Shown here: one piece after another, positions 33,225 to 40,374 of the stretch | Position numbering within the stretch: the stretch's first letter is position 1 | How the letters are laid out: the number at the start of each line of letters is the position of its first letter | The notes under the pieces: generated by a model | What the model was told of the DNA's origin: nothing | The model's database searches: none | Seen by the model: the letters and a program-made list of their open reading frames with translations, nothing else | Source: Methylobacter sp. | GTDB lineage: Bacteria > Pseudomonadota > Gammaproteobacteria > Methylococcales > Methylomonadaceae | Length of the DNA: 40,374 nt | Direction: 5' to 3' | Assembly: GCA_023229605.1 (NCBI GenBank) | Contig: JALNYY010000022.1 | Span: 1 to 40,374 of the forward strand | Program-made: the position numbers and the translations under genes

Positions 33225-34559
33225 ATGAACAATAACACGACTAATTATTTGGAACAGTACGACGCTGCAGCCGATGCGGATAAGTATCCGCTGGTTCGAG
33301 GTTGGATGTACAGCGAACCTTTGCCGTTTTTTAAAGAACTGCGCGAAAAGCGCCCCATTCTTGTTACACCGGAATGCACATTGCTGGCGTTATTCGACGA
33401 TGTTACCGATGTGCTGAATATGCCCAAGGTATTCACCGTTGAGCTTTATATACCGAAGATGGCCGATTACCTGATGGCGCATGACGACGATGCGCTGCAT
33501 ACCCGTGAAAAGTCCATCATGATGGGCTTGCTGAACCGGGACGATTTACCGCAGGTTAGGGTTATGGTCGCCAATATCGCCAAAGGGATACTCGACAAAG
33601 CCAATGGACGGATAGAAGTGGTAAATGATTACTGCCGCATGGTGCCGGCGACCTTGGTTCAGGATTATTTCGGACTGACCGGCGCAGACCGAAAGGACTT
33701 GATCGAATGGTCCTATTGGAACCAATACAACACGTTCCACAACCAACCCTTCGACCTTCTTCCGGAGGCGCTATCCAAAAGCGTCGCTGACCATCAAAAA
33801 GAAGTTTCGGAAAAATTGGGTAAGTACATCGCCGGTTTGATCTTACGTCGCTTACCAATAGCCAAGGCGGAACAAGCGTTAAGTGCATTATTGGCGCCTT
33901 TGTGTCTACTGAAAAAACTGTTGGGCCTGCAATCCAGCCGGACGGACAAAAAACTGACCGACGACATCGTCTCCAGGATGCTGCGCTCCACTTACCCGCA
34001 TGCAGTAGATTTTGACATTAAACGCTTGGGCGTAAATGCAGGCGGTCTGTTGATCGGTGCTATTGAAACCACTTCGCAAGCCGTTTCCCAAGTCATTCAG
34101 TTTTTACTGGAGCGGCCTGAATTGCTCGACAAGGCGTTCAACGCCGCGAAAATGGATGATCCCAAGGCATTCGATAACATAGTCTGGGAAGCCTTACGTT
34201 TTGTACCCATTGCACCCTACCTGTTCCGTAAAACAGCCAGCGAATTTACCATCGCCAAAGGCACTGGGCATGCAACCACCGTTAGTCCCGGAACCATTAT
34301 ACTTCCTCTTACCCAGTCCGCTATGTTCGACCCCAAAGCGTTCGAGTCGCCGGATGAATTCATTGCTGAACGCAATTGGTATCACTATTTCCATTTTGGT
34401 TTCGGCAGTCACGAATGCCTTGGTAAGTACGTCGGCATGGTATTAATTCCGGAAATGGTCCGCCAAGTGTTGTTAAGGCAGGATATTAAGGCGGATGGCG
34501 GCATTGATTACAAATCCGGCCCTTTCCCCGAACAATACAACCTTTTCTGGACGAATTAA
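33225..34559 (+). CDS. Cytochrome P450
   Basis: The 444-residue P450 has the expected landmarks. The I-helix oxygen-activation motif is GAIETT (278–283). The ExxR pair is E322/R325 (WEALRF). The heme loop is FGFGSHECLG (391–400) with the axial Cys398. It lacks a signal peptide or membrane anchor, so it is cytosolic. The acid–alcohol pair (E281–T282) points to a normal monooxygenase rather than a CYP74-type hydroperoxide lyase. No ferredoxin or reductase gene is adjacent. A GGAAA ribosome site supports the start. The neighbours are the diheme oxygenase upstream and the phospholipase-like gene downstream. The substrate is unknown. Confidence 0.93.
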   Translation: MNNNTTNYLEQYDAAADADKYPLVRGWMYSEPLPFFKELREKRPILVTPECTLLALFDDVTDVLNMPKVFTVELYIPKMADYLMAHDDDALHTREKSIMMGLLNRDDLPQVRVMVANIAKGILDKANGRIEVVNDYCRMVPATLVQDYFGLTGADRKDLIEWSYWNQYNTFHNQPFDLLPEALSKSVADHQKEVSEKLGKYIAGLILRRLPIAKAEQALSALLAPLCLLKKLLGLQSSRTDKKLTDDIVSRMLRSTYPHAVDFDIKRLGVNAGGLLIGAIETTSQAVSQVIQFLLERPELLDKAFNAAKMDDPKAFDNIVWEALRFVPIAPYLFRKTASEFTIAKGTGHATTVSPGTIILPLTQSAMFDPKAFESPDEFIAERNWYHYFHFGFGSHECLGKYVGMVLIPEMVRQVLLRQDIKADGGIDYKSGPFPEQYNLFWTN

Positions 34560-34569
34560 TTTTGTACGC

Positions 34570-34600
34570 AGACATCCTGATTTGCTCCGCCAGGATGTCT
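34570..34600 (+). terminator. Hairpin after the P450 gene
   Basis: AGACATCCTG (34570–34579) and CAGGATGTCT (34591–34600) form a perfect 10-bp stem just after the P450 stop. No T run follows; it may stabilise or end the transcript. Confidence 0.5.
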
Positions 34601-35044
34601 CGCATAGGTTGCGTCGGGTATATGCATTCCCGATCTACATAACTTTATAACTATGTAGCCACTATATGGCGAACTGTACAGCAAACATTTATGTTGCCAA
34701 AAATTCCGGCAGCAACGCCATCATCACGTTTTCACAAAGTTGTGTTCGCGAATACCCAGATAGACGGACCCTGGAAAACAGAGCCGGGACATAAAGCCGA
34801 TCTTTCAGGACGGTTTCGAAAGTCTTGAACCCGATTGGTGGGTTAGCGATGTGTCTAATCGCATGGCCTGTGTAAGCGTCTTCGGGAAAAAGCTGCAATC
34901 AAAGATCGGCTAACCGAAGGCGATGCGTATCAATATCAACAGAAAGCGCTGAACATGATGCAACGCGCCAAGCGGGAGGGAGCTGCGATCTACAGAGTTA
35001 AAAAATGTTTAATCAATGTTAAATCAATTAAGGAGAAAAATGTT
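34601..35044. other. Gap between P450 and phospholipase-like genes, with a possible coding relic
   Basis: No full gene is seen. In frame with the next gene, from about 34870, there is a protein-like stretch (KRLREKAAIKDRLTEGDAYQ and onward to REGAAIYRV) lacking a start and preceded by a stop. It may be a degraded gene end. AAGGAG at 35030–35035 is the ribosome site of the next gene. Confidence 0.4.
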
Positions 35045-35971
35045 ATGTCTGGTGGATATACCCACATTACCCTGGCGCAGCTGGCCATTGAAGAAGCCCG
35101 CAACCGCCGCCCTGGCTTGTTGCATCACGACGGCAAGCAGGCGTTAGGTTATTGGAAAAAATTTTGCATCGTCGGGGCGGTAGCCCCTGATTATCCCTAT
35201 CTCGATGTGCTGGATAGCAATTCCAGCGCCTGGGCTGACGCCATGCACAAAGGACATGCGGTGGCGTTATTGCGCAACGGGGCTGCCGGGATACGCGATA
35301 TATCGGACAACAACGTGCGCCAAAAGTGTATGGCCTGGTTGTTCGGTTTTGCCGCTCACGTCGCAACCGACGGCACCATACATCCGGTAGTCAACCTGAA
35401 AGTAGGTCCCTACGAGCAAAATAAAACCAGGCACCGGCGCTGCGAAATGTCTCAAGATGTATACGCGCACGGTCGGCTCAACATGGGCGCATTGGAGTTT
35501 AACCGGCAAATATCCACTAACGTAAACGATACCTCAGACGCGAACAACAGTGACCGTATGGACCCCGACGTAGCGCAACTGTGGCAGGATTTGTTGACCG
35601 GCGTTTATTCCAAGCTTGATCCGCAACTCCGATCACCCAAGGTGCATGACTGGCACAGCGCCATGCGCAGGATGATGAGGCTGGGCGAAAGCGGCAATGT
35701 TTTGTTCCCTTTTGCCCGCCACGTAGCTGCCGGCCAGGGCCTGGTTTATCCGGCCGCTCCCGAAACCGAATATATAAAGGGGCTTGAAGTTCCCGGTGGC
35801 GGGGCTATGGATTTTGAGGAAATATTCCAAAAAGCTTTGAACAATATACTGGAATTATGGGGTTGGCTGGCATTGTCGCTGCAAAACCTGGAGTCTCCGC
35901 TGGATACCTTGACAAGCTGGAGCCTGGATACCGGTATCGACGAAAACAACCACATGATTTATTGGAACTGA
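35045..35971 (+). CDS. Zinc-dependent phospholipase C-like protein
   Basis: The 308-residue product matches the zinc-dependent phospholipase C / S1-P1-nuclease-like family by its metal-ligand pattern: YTHITLAQ (H7), VAPDYPYLD (D49), MHKGH (H68, H71) and GFAAHVATDGTIHP (H105, D109, H113). No signal peptide is seen, unlike secreted toxins of the family. ATG 35045 is chosen because AAGGAG is well placed and the protein-like family start GGYTH follows directly; an open frame extends to 34955. It may hydrolyse a phospholipid or phosphoester. A lipoprotein gene follows almost immediately. Confidence 0.72.
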   Translation: MSGGYTHITLAQLAIEEARNRRPGLLHHDGKQALGYWKKFCIVGAVAPDYPYLDVLDSNSSAWADAMHKGHAVALLRNGAAGIRDISDNNVRQKCMAWLFGFAAHVATDGTIHPVVNLKVGPYEQNKTRHRRCEMSQDVYAHGRLNMGALEFNRQISTNVNDTSDANNSDRMDPDVAQLWQDLLTGVYSKLDPQLRSPKVHDWHSAMRRMMRLGESGNVLFPFARHVAAGQGLVYPAAPETEYIKGLEVPGGGAMDFEEIFQKALNNILELWGWLALSLQNLESPLDTLTSWSLDTGIDENNHMIYWN

Positions 35972-35976
35972 ATGCT

Positions 35977-36411
35977 ATGAAAAACTACACACTACTTAGT
36001 CTTGCCGTCATTTTGCTGTTGGGCGCCTGTGCCGCCCCTATTGCTGCGGCTCCGGATGCCAAAGAGCGGGGACGATTGTCCACCAAAATGGTAAATTTGA
36101 GCTCGGCGGTAGATGCCTATTTTGCCGATCTACCGGAGGCTCCAATCGATAGCGATACCGCCATTTTACAAAATGCTACCCGCCATGATCCCCGTTTGTT
36201 GGCCCAGGAATTCAATTCTTATGTGCTGAAAGTACAGTATCAAAATCCGTACGCAGTGCTGTTGTTGTGCAGTAAAGACGGCAAACGGGCGATCATGGAA
36301 GATGCAGGGTGTTCCGCCCGCCTGGATCGCCAGGTAACCGATGCCGCACCTTGCGAATTTACTTTGCATGTTAGCCAGAACTGTCAAGTGGAGGGGGCTG
36401 ATCCGCAGTAA
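35977..36411 (+). CDS. Putative lipoprotein, unknown function
   Basis: The 144-residue product begins with a lipoprotein signal ending in LLLGAC (Cys18). The mature part starts AAPIAAAPDAKERGRLSTKM and has four cysteines late in the sequence (CSK, GCSA, PCEF, NCQV) that may form two disulfides. ATG 35977 is chosen because the signal peptide starts there, 5 bases after the phospholipase-like stop, so translation is probably coupled. No family is recognised; the context suggests a role with the phospholipase-like or diheme protein. Confidence 0.65.
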   Translation: MKNYTLLSLAVILLLGACAAPIAAAPDAKERGRLSTKMVNLSSAVDAYFADLPEAPIDSDTAILQNATRHDPRLLAQEFNSYVLKVQYQNPYAVLLLCSKDGKRAIMEDAGCSARLDRQVTDAAPCEFTLHVSQNCQVEGADPQ

Positions 36412-36581
36412 AGCGTACCAAGCTTCCCGTTTGGTGTAACCGAAGTCAAAAGACAGTTCTTCGGTAAATTTAGCGCAAACGGGATTCATGTTATCAATCG
36501 GTTATGTTTGTGGTGAGCCCGTCGACCGAACCGCCAGCGTAACCAATTTTTAAGGGGAGAAGATCAAAAACTTCAGGCAAT

Positions 36582-36611
36582 AAAAAAGGCCTTACAATCT
36601 CTTGCAAAGCC
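36582..36611 (-). terminator. Minus-strand Rho-independent terminator beside a tRNA-like end
   Basis: Read on the minus strand, GGCTTTGCAA pairs with TTGTAAGGCC (with G·U pairs) around GAGA and is followed by six T. It sits 12 bases beyond a tRNA-like 3' end, as a tRNA gene terminator would. Confidence 0.65.
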
Positions 36612-36623
36612 TTTGTTATTCTT

Positions 36624-36645
36624 TGGTACGAGGGCCGGAATCGAT
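36624..36645 (-). repeat. tRNA 3'-end-like sequence, possible integration attachment site
   Basis: On the minus strand ATCGATTCCGGCCCTCGTAC is followed by CA. This resembles the T-loop plus acceptor 3' strand and CCA of a tRNA gene, but the rest of a tRNA is absent and the T-loop start deviates (ATCGATTCC for TTCGATTCC). Such 3' ends are typical att sites of integrative elements. No integrase gene is in the window. Confidence 0.4.
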
Positions 36646-37162
36646 CTTGTCATAACTAATTGATAGTAAATGGCATAAATCAATGAGTCATCAAAAGGAT
36701 ATAAAAAAGGACATAAATTTGATTCCTGCACCCTAAAAAATAAAAATATCCGCAACACTTGCCGGAATTTTAGACATAAAAAGCCGGTATCACTCCAGCC
36801 TTAATTTTTACGTCACAACTCTGTAAAACTCTAAACATTTTTTTCAGCTCTAAAAACTTCTATCCGTGTTGCTGCTAAAGCCACAAGATTAAATTAATCG
36901 ACCCAACCATCTACAAAATAAGCTAACTTGCCATGACAGTTAAATTTAGTCTGTGTTTAATGTTTTGCGCTTAGTAAAGATGTAAGTGACCGTCAACTAA
37001 GGGCAATTTGCCGAAATTGATCATTTTCAAGATGGTAGGTTTTGCTGACCGTCAGCAGTCAATCCATTCCGGACGTTGACGGTGCGATAATTATTTTGAA
37101 TATTGATAACAACTTAATATGCGATACTTTTGACTGCCTACTTGATGACTTGATAGATATTT

Positions 37163-38116
37163 TTAATTTATTTCCATTAATGCCATAAAAATAGTTTTTT
37201 CATCAGTTTGAAGGAATTTCTTTCTAAAATCTTGATACATTGCAATACAAGTTGAAAGTAAATTTACTGCGTGATCAACCTTACCAATTAAAATTGATGT
37301 AGGAATAAATGAAACAACATTTTTTTCAATTTGCTCTAAAATTTCGGTACAAGCTTCAATTCCTTCCACAATAAAGGGCATAGTTGTTATGATATAAACA
37401 TCAAGACCATTTTTACCAAATAAGGAACTTTGCTCTAACGAAAGAATTAGATATTTTTTCGCAACAATAATACTTTCCTGAAGCTCTTCTTTTTGATCAA
37501 TGTATCCATCCCCAATTTCATAACCACTAAGTCTTGCCCTGTACCCAAGTTCATGGTGGTAAGCATGTAGAATTGCAAAAGCTCTCATTCGTGCGGGTTC
37601 CATGCTATACCATTTCAAGCCATATAAATCTAAATTGTCTTTTAAATTATTTCGCACAGGAATATGCAAAACCACTGATTTTTGGTTTCTCCAATTTAAA
37701 TTGTTATTTTCTATATTTTCTGATATTTCATCTTGTATTGGTATCCAATAGACATTTTTCTCTTTAACATCAACTACCCCAAGAATTAATGGAAAATCGC
37801 ATAATAAAGCATACTTGAGAAGGTTAGTTGAGGCTTGAAATGGAATATAATTAACTTCAATGGATGTTTTCCCCTTAAAATCTTCCTGAAAAGATAAAGG
37901 GATAGAAACACTTTTAGATTTTATTTCTAACTTTTCCGTACCTTTAAGTTGAACCCATATTCTTTTTCCCGTAACACGCTGGTTTTCAACTATCTCAATT
38001 TCATAATCAATACCATAATCTTTTGGAATTTTCCGTATTATCCATTCATTAGGTAAAAAGGATTTAAACACATCCTCTGAAATATCTTCAATGACATGAG
38101 ATTTAGGTCGTTTCAT
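37163..38116 (-). CDS. DUF4365-domain protein, putative PD-(D/E)xK nuclease
   Basis: The 317-residue protein begins with a DUF4365-like domain: DISEDVFKSFLPNEW, then DYGIDYEIEIVE (D33, D36) and WVQLKGTE (Q56, K58). This is the D...(E/Q)xK arrangement of PD-(D/E)xK nucleases, so a restriction-like nuclease activity is plausible. Residues after about 170 are mostly helical and not recognised (RAFAILHAYHHELGYRAR). DUF4365 proteins occur often in defence-rich islands; the role here is not shown. The gene is AT-rich with no strong ribosome site, unlike genes before 36 kb, suggesting transfer. Confidence 0.72.
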   Translation of the reverse strand: MKRPKSHVIEDISEDVFKSFLPNEWIIRKIPKDYGIDYEIEIVENQRVTGKRIWVQLKGTEKLEIKSKSVSIPLSFQEDFKGKTSIEVNYIPFQASTNLLKYALLCDFPLILGVVDVKEKNVYWIPIQDEISENIENNNLNWRNQKSVVLHIPVRNNLKDNLDLYGLKWYSMEPARMRAFAILHAYHHELGYRARLSGYEIGDGYIDQKEELQESIIVAKKYLILSLEQSSLFGKNGLDVYIITTMPFIVEGIEACTEILEQIEKNVVSFIPTSILIGKVDHAVNLLSTCIAMYQDFRKKFLQTDEKTIFMALMEIN

Positions 38117-38564
38117 ATTTTAATTATTCGTTATCTAACAGGTTATTATCTAGGTCTGGATTACATACACTATTTCCAACCTTATTTATATAAAATACCT
38201 TTCAACTGTAGTTTATCTAGCCTGGATAATATACCAATATGCGTAAAAAACAGTTTCCAGATAACATCAAATCACAGTTAATAATCAATTTCAATGGCAG
38301 GTTTCGGCCGAAACCTGCGGCTCGTTTAGCTACTGTGAAGGGTAGATAGGTACTTCTAGCTAGTTAAGATGCCGCGTGAACATAAGAGGCTTAACTCAAA
38401 AACACACCAAATTTTTTTAGCTAAATATTTTTTAATTAATTATTAAGTAAATAGTACTTACAGTGCATAGGAAGCCTGATATTCATATTTTTAATATTAA
38501 AAATATGGTGCATATTATAGCAAGATGGCATAAAGTTTCTGTTTGCAATTTATCTAGTATCTTT
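38117..38564. other. AT-rich intergenic stretch with two perfect palindromes
   Basis: No gene is seen. It holds a perfect 22-bp GC-containing palindrome at 38297–38318 (centre TTTCGGCCGAAA) and a perfect 24-bp AT-only palindrome at 38484–38507 (centre TTTTTAATATTAAAAA). The second lies 58 bases past the stop of the MORN-type gene and could end its transcript. Confidence 0.55.
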
Positions 38565-39101
38565 TTAATACATTGTAAAAGTCCATTTGTTGTTTTCTTT
38601 TTCACTGCATCTAAAACTATAAAAATCAGGGCTTAAAGATTCGCAAGCGGTAGCTTCTAGTCTTTCTATTATTTCTCCATCTTTGAAGTATGTTTGGCTT
38701 ATTACTTCACCATCATTGTAGCTTTCTTCAAACTCCTTTTCTTCATCATCCCAGAAAATAGCTAAACCATGCCGCTTACCCTCTTTGTAGTTCACCTCAG
38801 AATTCCTTTTTCCATCCTCATCCCAGCTTGTAATTAAACCATGTAGCTCATCATCTTTATAGTTAACTTCCCACTCTTTTTTTCCATTATCTTGCCATTC
38901 TGTATATAAACCGTCTTGTTTATCATCCTTGAAGTTAATTTCTCTCCTCTTCTGGGTATACGGTGGAATTATCTGATGATTTCCATGGTAAAGTTGTATT
39001 ATTTTAGTATATTTATGTCCATTTTCATGCCAATTATTTTCTTCTACAGGATTGTAATCATCATATTCTATAAGTTCTTTTTTATATTCAGTTGGGTTCA
39101 T
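38565..39101 (-). CDS. MORN-repeat / YwqK-antitoxin-like protein
   Basis: The 178-residue protein contains about four 23-residue MORN_2-type repeats (residues 55–145), for example VNYKDDELHGLITSWDEDGK and VNYKEGKRHGLAIFWDD. This repeat class is annotated as YwqK-family antitoxin in toxin–antitoxin contexts, but most members are untested. The N-terminus is acidic with no signal peptide and the C-terminus (CESLSPDFYSFRC) has two cysteines. The low-GC gene lies between the LRR gene and the DUF4365 gene on the same strand. An immunity or binding function is only a suggestion. Confidence 0.7.
   Translation of the reverse strand: MNPTEYKKELIEYDDYNPVEENNWHENGHKYTKIIQLYHGNHQIIPPYTQKRREINFKDDKQDGLYTEWQDNGKKEWEVNYKDDELHGLITSWDEDGKRNSEVNYKEGKRHGLAIFWDDEEKEFEESYNDGEVISQTYFKDGEIIERLEATACESLSPDFYSFRCSEKENNKWTFTMY
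38667..38939 (-). repeat. Tandem MORN-type coding repeats (about 69-base period)
   Basis: The four protein repeats of the MORN-type gene are visible in DNA as a degenerate period of 69 bases. Copies share the codons for NYK-[DE]-[DG]-x-x-HGL and W-[DE]-[DE]. Confidence 0.6.
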
Positions 39102-39145
39102 GGATTTCTTATTATCAAGTTAATATGTTTATATAAAGTATTTAG

Positions 39146-40360
39146 CTATATTCTAATAAGAACATTAGTTAATGTATGGTAGCCAACATATGCTTTAGTT
39201 GATGTCATTGTTTCTAAATTACCACCGCCTAAACGAACGAATGCAAATAATTCAGGGAATTGAAGTTCGTTTAATAAAATACCTCTTAAATCAATCTCTA
39301 GTCGCTCCTGTTGCATCATAGACATGGGCTTAGGTAGCGATTCGGGTGTTTCTTTATCATTTAATTCTAATAGACGTAAATTAAATAAATAAACGATTGA
39401 TTCAGGGAGTTCAGTGAAACAATTTTTATTCAATCCTAGTATTTTTAGGCTTGGCAGATTACCAATGAATTCCGGAATTTTTGTCAAATTATTTTTACTT
39501 AAATTCAGGTTTGTAATATTGTATAGACCACAAAAAGACTCTGGTATATTGATTAATTTGTTATTGTCTAAATTCAGATAAGTCAGTTTTTTAAGATTAC
39601 CAATTTCCTCGGGCAATAATGTCAATTTATTGTTGCTTAAAGCTAGTGAAGTTAGATTTATAAGATTTCCAATATTTTTAGGTATTGATGTTAAATTATT
39701 GTTAATCAAGTTTAGCTGAATTAGATTAGTTAGATCAAAAATAACATCAAGAGGCATGTTGGTTTTATTGTTGCTCAAGCTCAATATATACAGATTACTT
39801 ATATTAATAAGTGACTCAGGAAGTATTGTTAAGTTATTATTATCCAAATATAGTTCTGCTAAGGAAGACAAATTACCAATAGATTCAGGTAGCGTGATCA
39901 ACTTATTCTTGCGTAAATTTAAAATATTCAGCACAGATAAATTTCCGATAGATTCAGGAAGCTTATATATTTGGTTAAATCCCGCATCTATCCATTCAAG
40001 ATGCTTTAGATTTCCAATTGATTCAGGAAGTGTTGCTAGCTGGTTTTTGAATAAACTCAAATAAGTTAAATTTGACAGGTTGCCAATCGATTCTGGAATT
40101 TCACTAAGTTGGTTTTGGTGTAATTTAAGAATGGTTAAATTAGGAAGGTTACCAATAAACGTAGGGAGTTCCGTTAACTGATTGTTACTTAAGTTTAATT
40201 CAGTTATTCCCAAAATTGCTTTTTTTTCATAATGAAAAAACCGTTTATTTGGGAGCGTTTTTGCCCAAGCAATAAGTGCTTCGCAATAAATTGATTTGTT
40301 ATAGACTGTCCGCCTTTTAAAGTAAGGACGGTAGAAATAAGTGGCACGGGTTGTACGCAT
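39146..40360 (-). CDS. Leucine-rich-repeat protein, possibly incomplete at the 5' end
   Basis: The 404-residue product is mainly leucine-rich repeats: twelve full 23-residue units (residues 52–327) plus a partial one. The consensus is LxxLxLxxNxLxxLPESIGNLxN, the form common in bacterial LRR proteins and in ROCO/Ras-like LRR proteins. An N-terminal cap region (EALIAWAKTLPN) precedes and a short C-terminal non-repeat region follows (residues 344–404). No signal peptide or catalytic domain is visible. The frame stays open to the window edge before the ATG at 40358–40360 and no ribosome site is seen, so the true start may lie outside. Probably a protein-binding scaffold; partner unknown. Confidence 0.8.
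   Translation of the reverse strand: MRTTRATYFYRPYFKRRTVYNKSIYCEALIAWAKTLPNKRFFHYEKKAILGITELNLSNNQLTELPTFIGNLPNLTILKLHQNQLSEIPESIGNLSNLTYLSLFKNQLATLPESIGNLKHLEWIDAGFNQIYKLPESIGNLSVLNILNLRKNKLITLPESIGNLSSLAELYLDNNNLTILPESLINISNLYILSLSNNKTNMPLDVIFDLTNLIQLNLINNNLTSIPKNIGNLINLTSLALSNNKLTLLPEEIGNLKKLTYLNLDNNKLINIPESFCGLYNITNLNLSKNNLTKIPEFIGNLPSLKILGLNKNCFTELPESIVYLFNLRLLELNDKETPESLPKPMSMMQQERLEIDLRGILLNELQFPELFAFVRLGGGNLETMTSTKAYVGYHTLTNVLIRI
39380..40207 (-). repeat. Twelve tandem 69-base LRR coding repeats
   Basis: The LRR units are encoded by twelve degenerate 69-base repeats. The best conserved part encodes LPESIGNL, seen on the plus strand as AGATTACCAAT-type blocks at 69-base spacing. The repeats could promote length change by recombination. 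Confidence 0.75.
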
Positions 40361-40374
40361 TGAATTAACAGAGA

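Larger units (their letters stand above)
36412..37162. other. Long AT-rich non-coding stretch at the edge of an island
   Basis: Base composition changes here from mixed to clearly AT-rich. The stretch contains a minus-strand terminator and tRNA-3'-end-like sequence (listed separately) and a small inverted repeat TGCTGA/TCAGCA at 37043–37057. No credible gene is seen. Confidence 0.5.

Noticed and set aside
33225..34559. P450 as a CYP74-like hydroperoxide-processing enzyme paired with the diheme oxygenase
   Set aside because: The I-helix keeps the acid–threonine pair and the heme loop is of the normal monooxygenase form, so this special type is not supported.
34689..34898. Minus-strand open frame of 69 codons in the P450–phospholipase gap
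   Set aside because: No ribosome site and no recognisable protein features.
36573..36758. Minus-strand open frame of 61 codons
   Set aside because: It reads through the tRNA-like end and terminator, which account for the sequence.
39380..40207. Regular repeats that could be taken for a CRISPR array
   Set aside because: The 69-base period matches 23-residue leucine-rich repeats in one long frame; repeats are degenerate and there are no spacers or cas genes.

Overview
The window reads as chromosomal DNA of a free-living gammaproteobacterium. The mutL–miaA order, UbiB, archease/RtcB, TolC, two zinc alcohol dehydrogenases and a c-type diheme oxygenase suggest a methanotroph-like lineage (Methylococcales), but no marker gene in the window proves this. 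No rRNA or complete tRNA gene was seen.

Layout. 1–9.6 kb is a plus-strand housekeeping stretch: 3' end of an endonuclease-type mutL with a strong terminator, miaA, a giant MscK/MscM-type mechanosensitive channel, a thioredoxin–DsbD-like membrane protein, archease, the RNA ligase RtcB and a DUF72 protein. A small inverted-repeat element (MITE-like, copy 1) lies between archease and rtcB. 9.7–15.6 kb is gene-sparse: a 4-TM holin-like membrane protein, a 3'-terminal group II intron fragment with intact domains V and VI, a small lipoprotein, a Spy/CpxP-like periplasmic protein with a proline-rich secreted partner, a DUF2252 protein and an omptin-family outer-membrane protease. 15.7–22.5 kb is mainly minus strand: a helical phasin-like protein with ubiB, a zinc alcohol dehydrogenase (preceded by MITE copy 2), then an operon-like run of pcm, an archaeal/Thermotoga-type ahcY and a membrane protein of unknown function. 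22.6–30.8 kb holds a second alcohol dehydrogenase, a flagellin relic, an operon-like set of STAS antagonist, anti-sigma kinase and a short NAD-glutamate dehydrogenase, then a PEBP protein and TolC.

31.3–36.4 kb is a plus-strand cluster of a RoxA-like diheme cytochrome c, a cytochrome P450, a zinc-dependent phospholipase C-like protein and a lipoprotein. It could act on lipid or hydrocarbon substrates, but the diheme protein is exported and the P450 is not. From about 36.4 kb to the end the DNA becomes markedly AT-rich. A tRNA-3'-end-like sequence with a terminator sits near the change, followed by a DUF4365 putative nuclease, a MORN/YwqK-type protein and a leucine-rich-repeat protein. This looks like a horizontally acquired accessory (possibly defence or toxin–immunity) island.

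Best leads: the AT-rich island, the diheme oxygenase–P450–phospholipase cluster, the pair of MITE-like repeats that each sit just upstream of a gene, and the partner-switching module next to the NAD-glutamate dehydrogenase.
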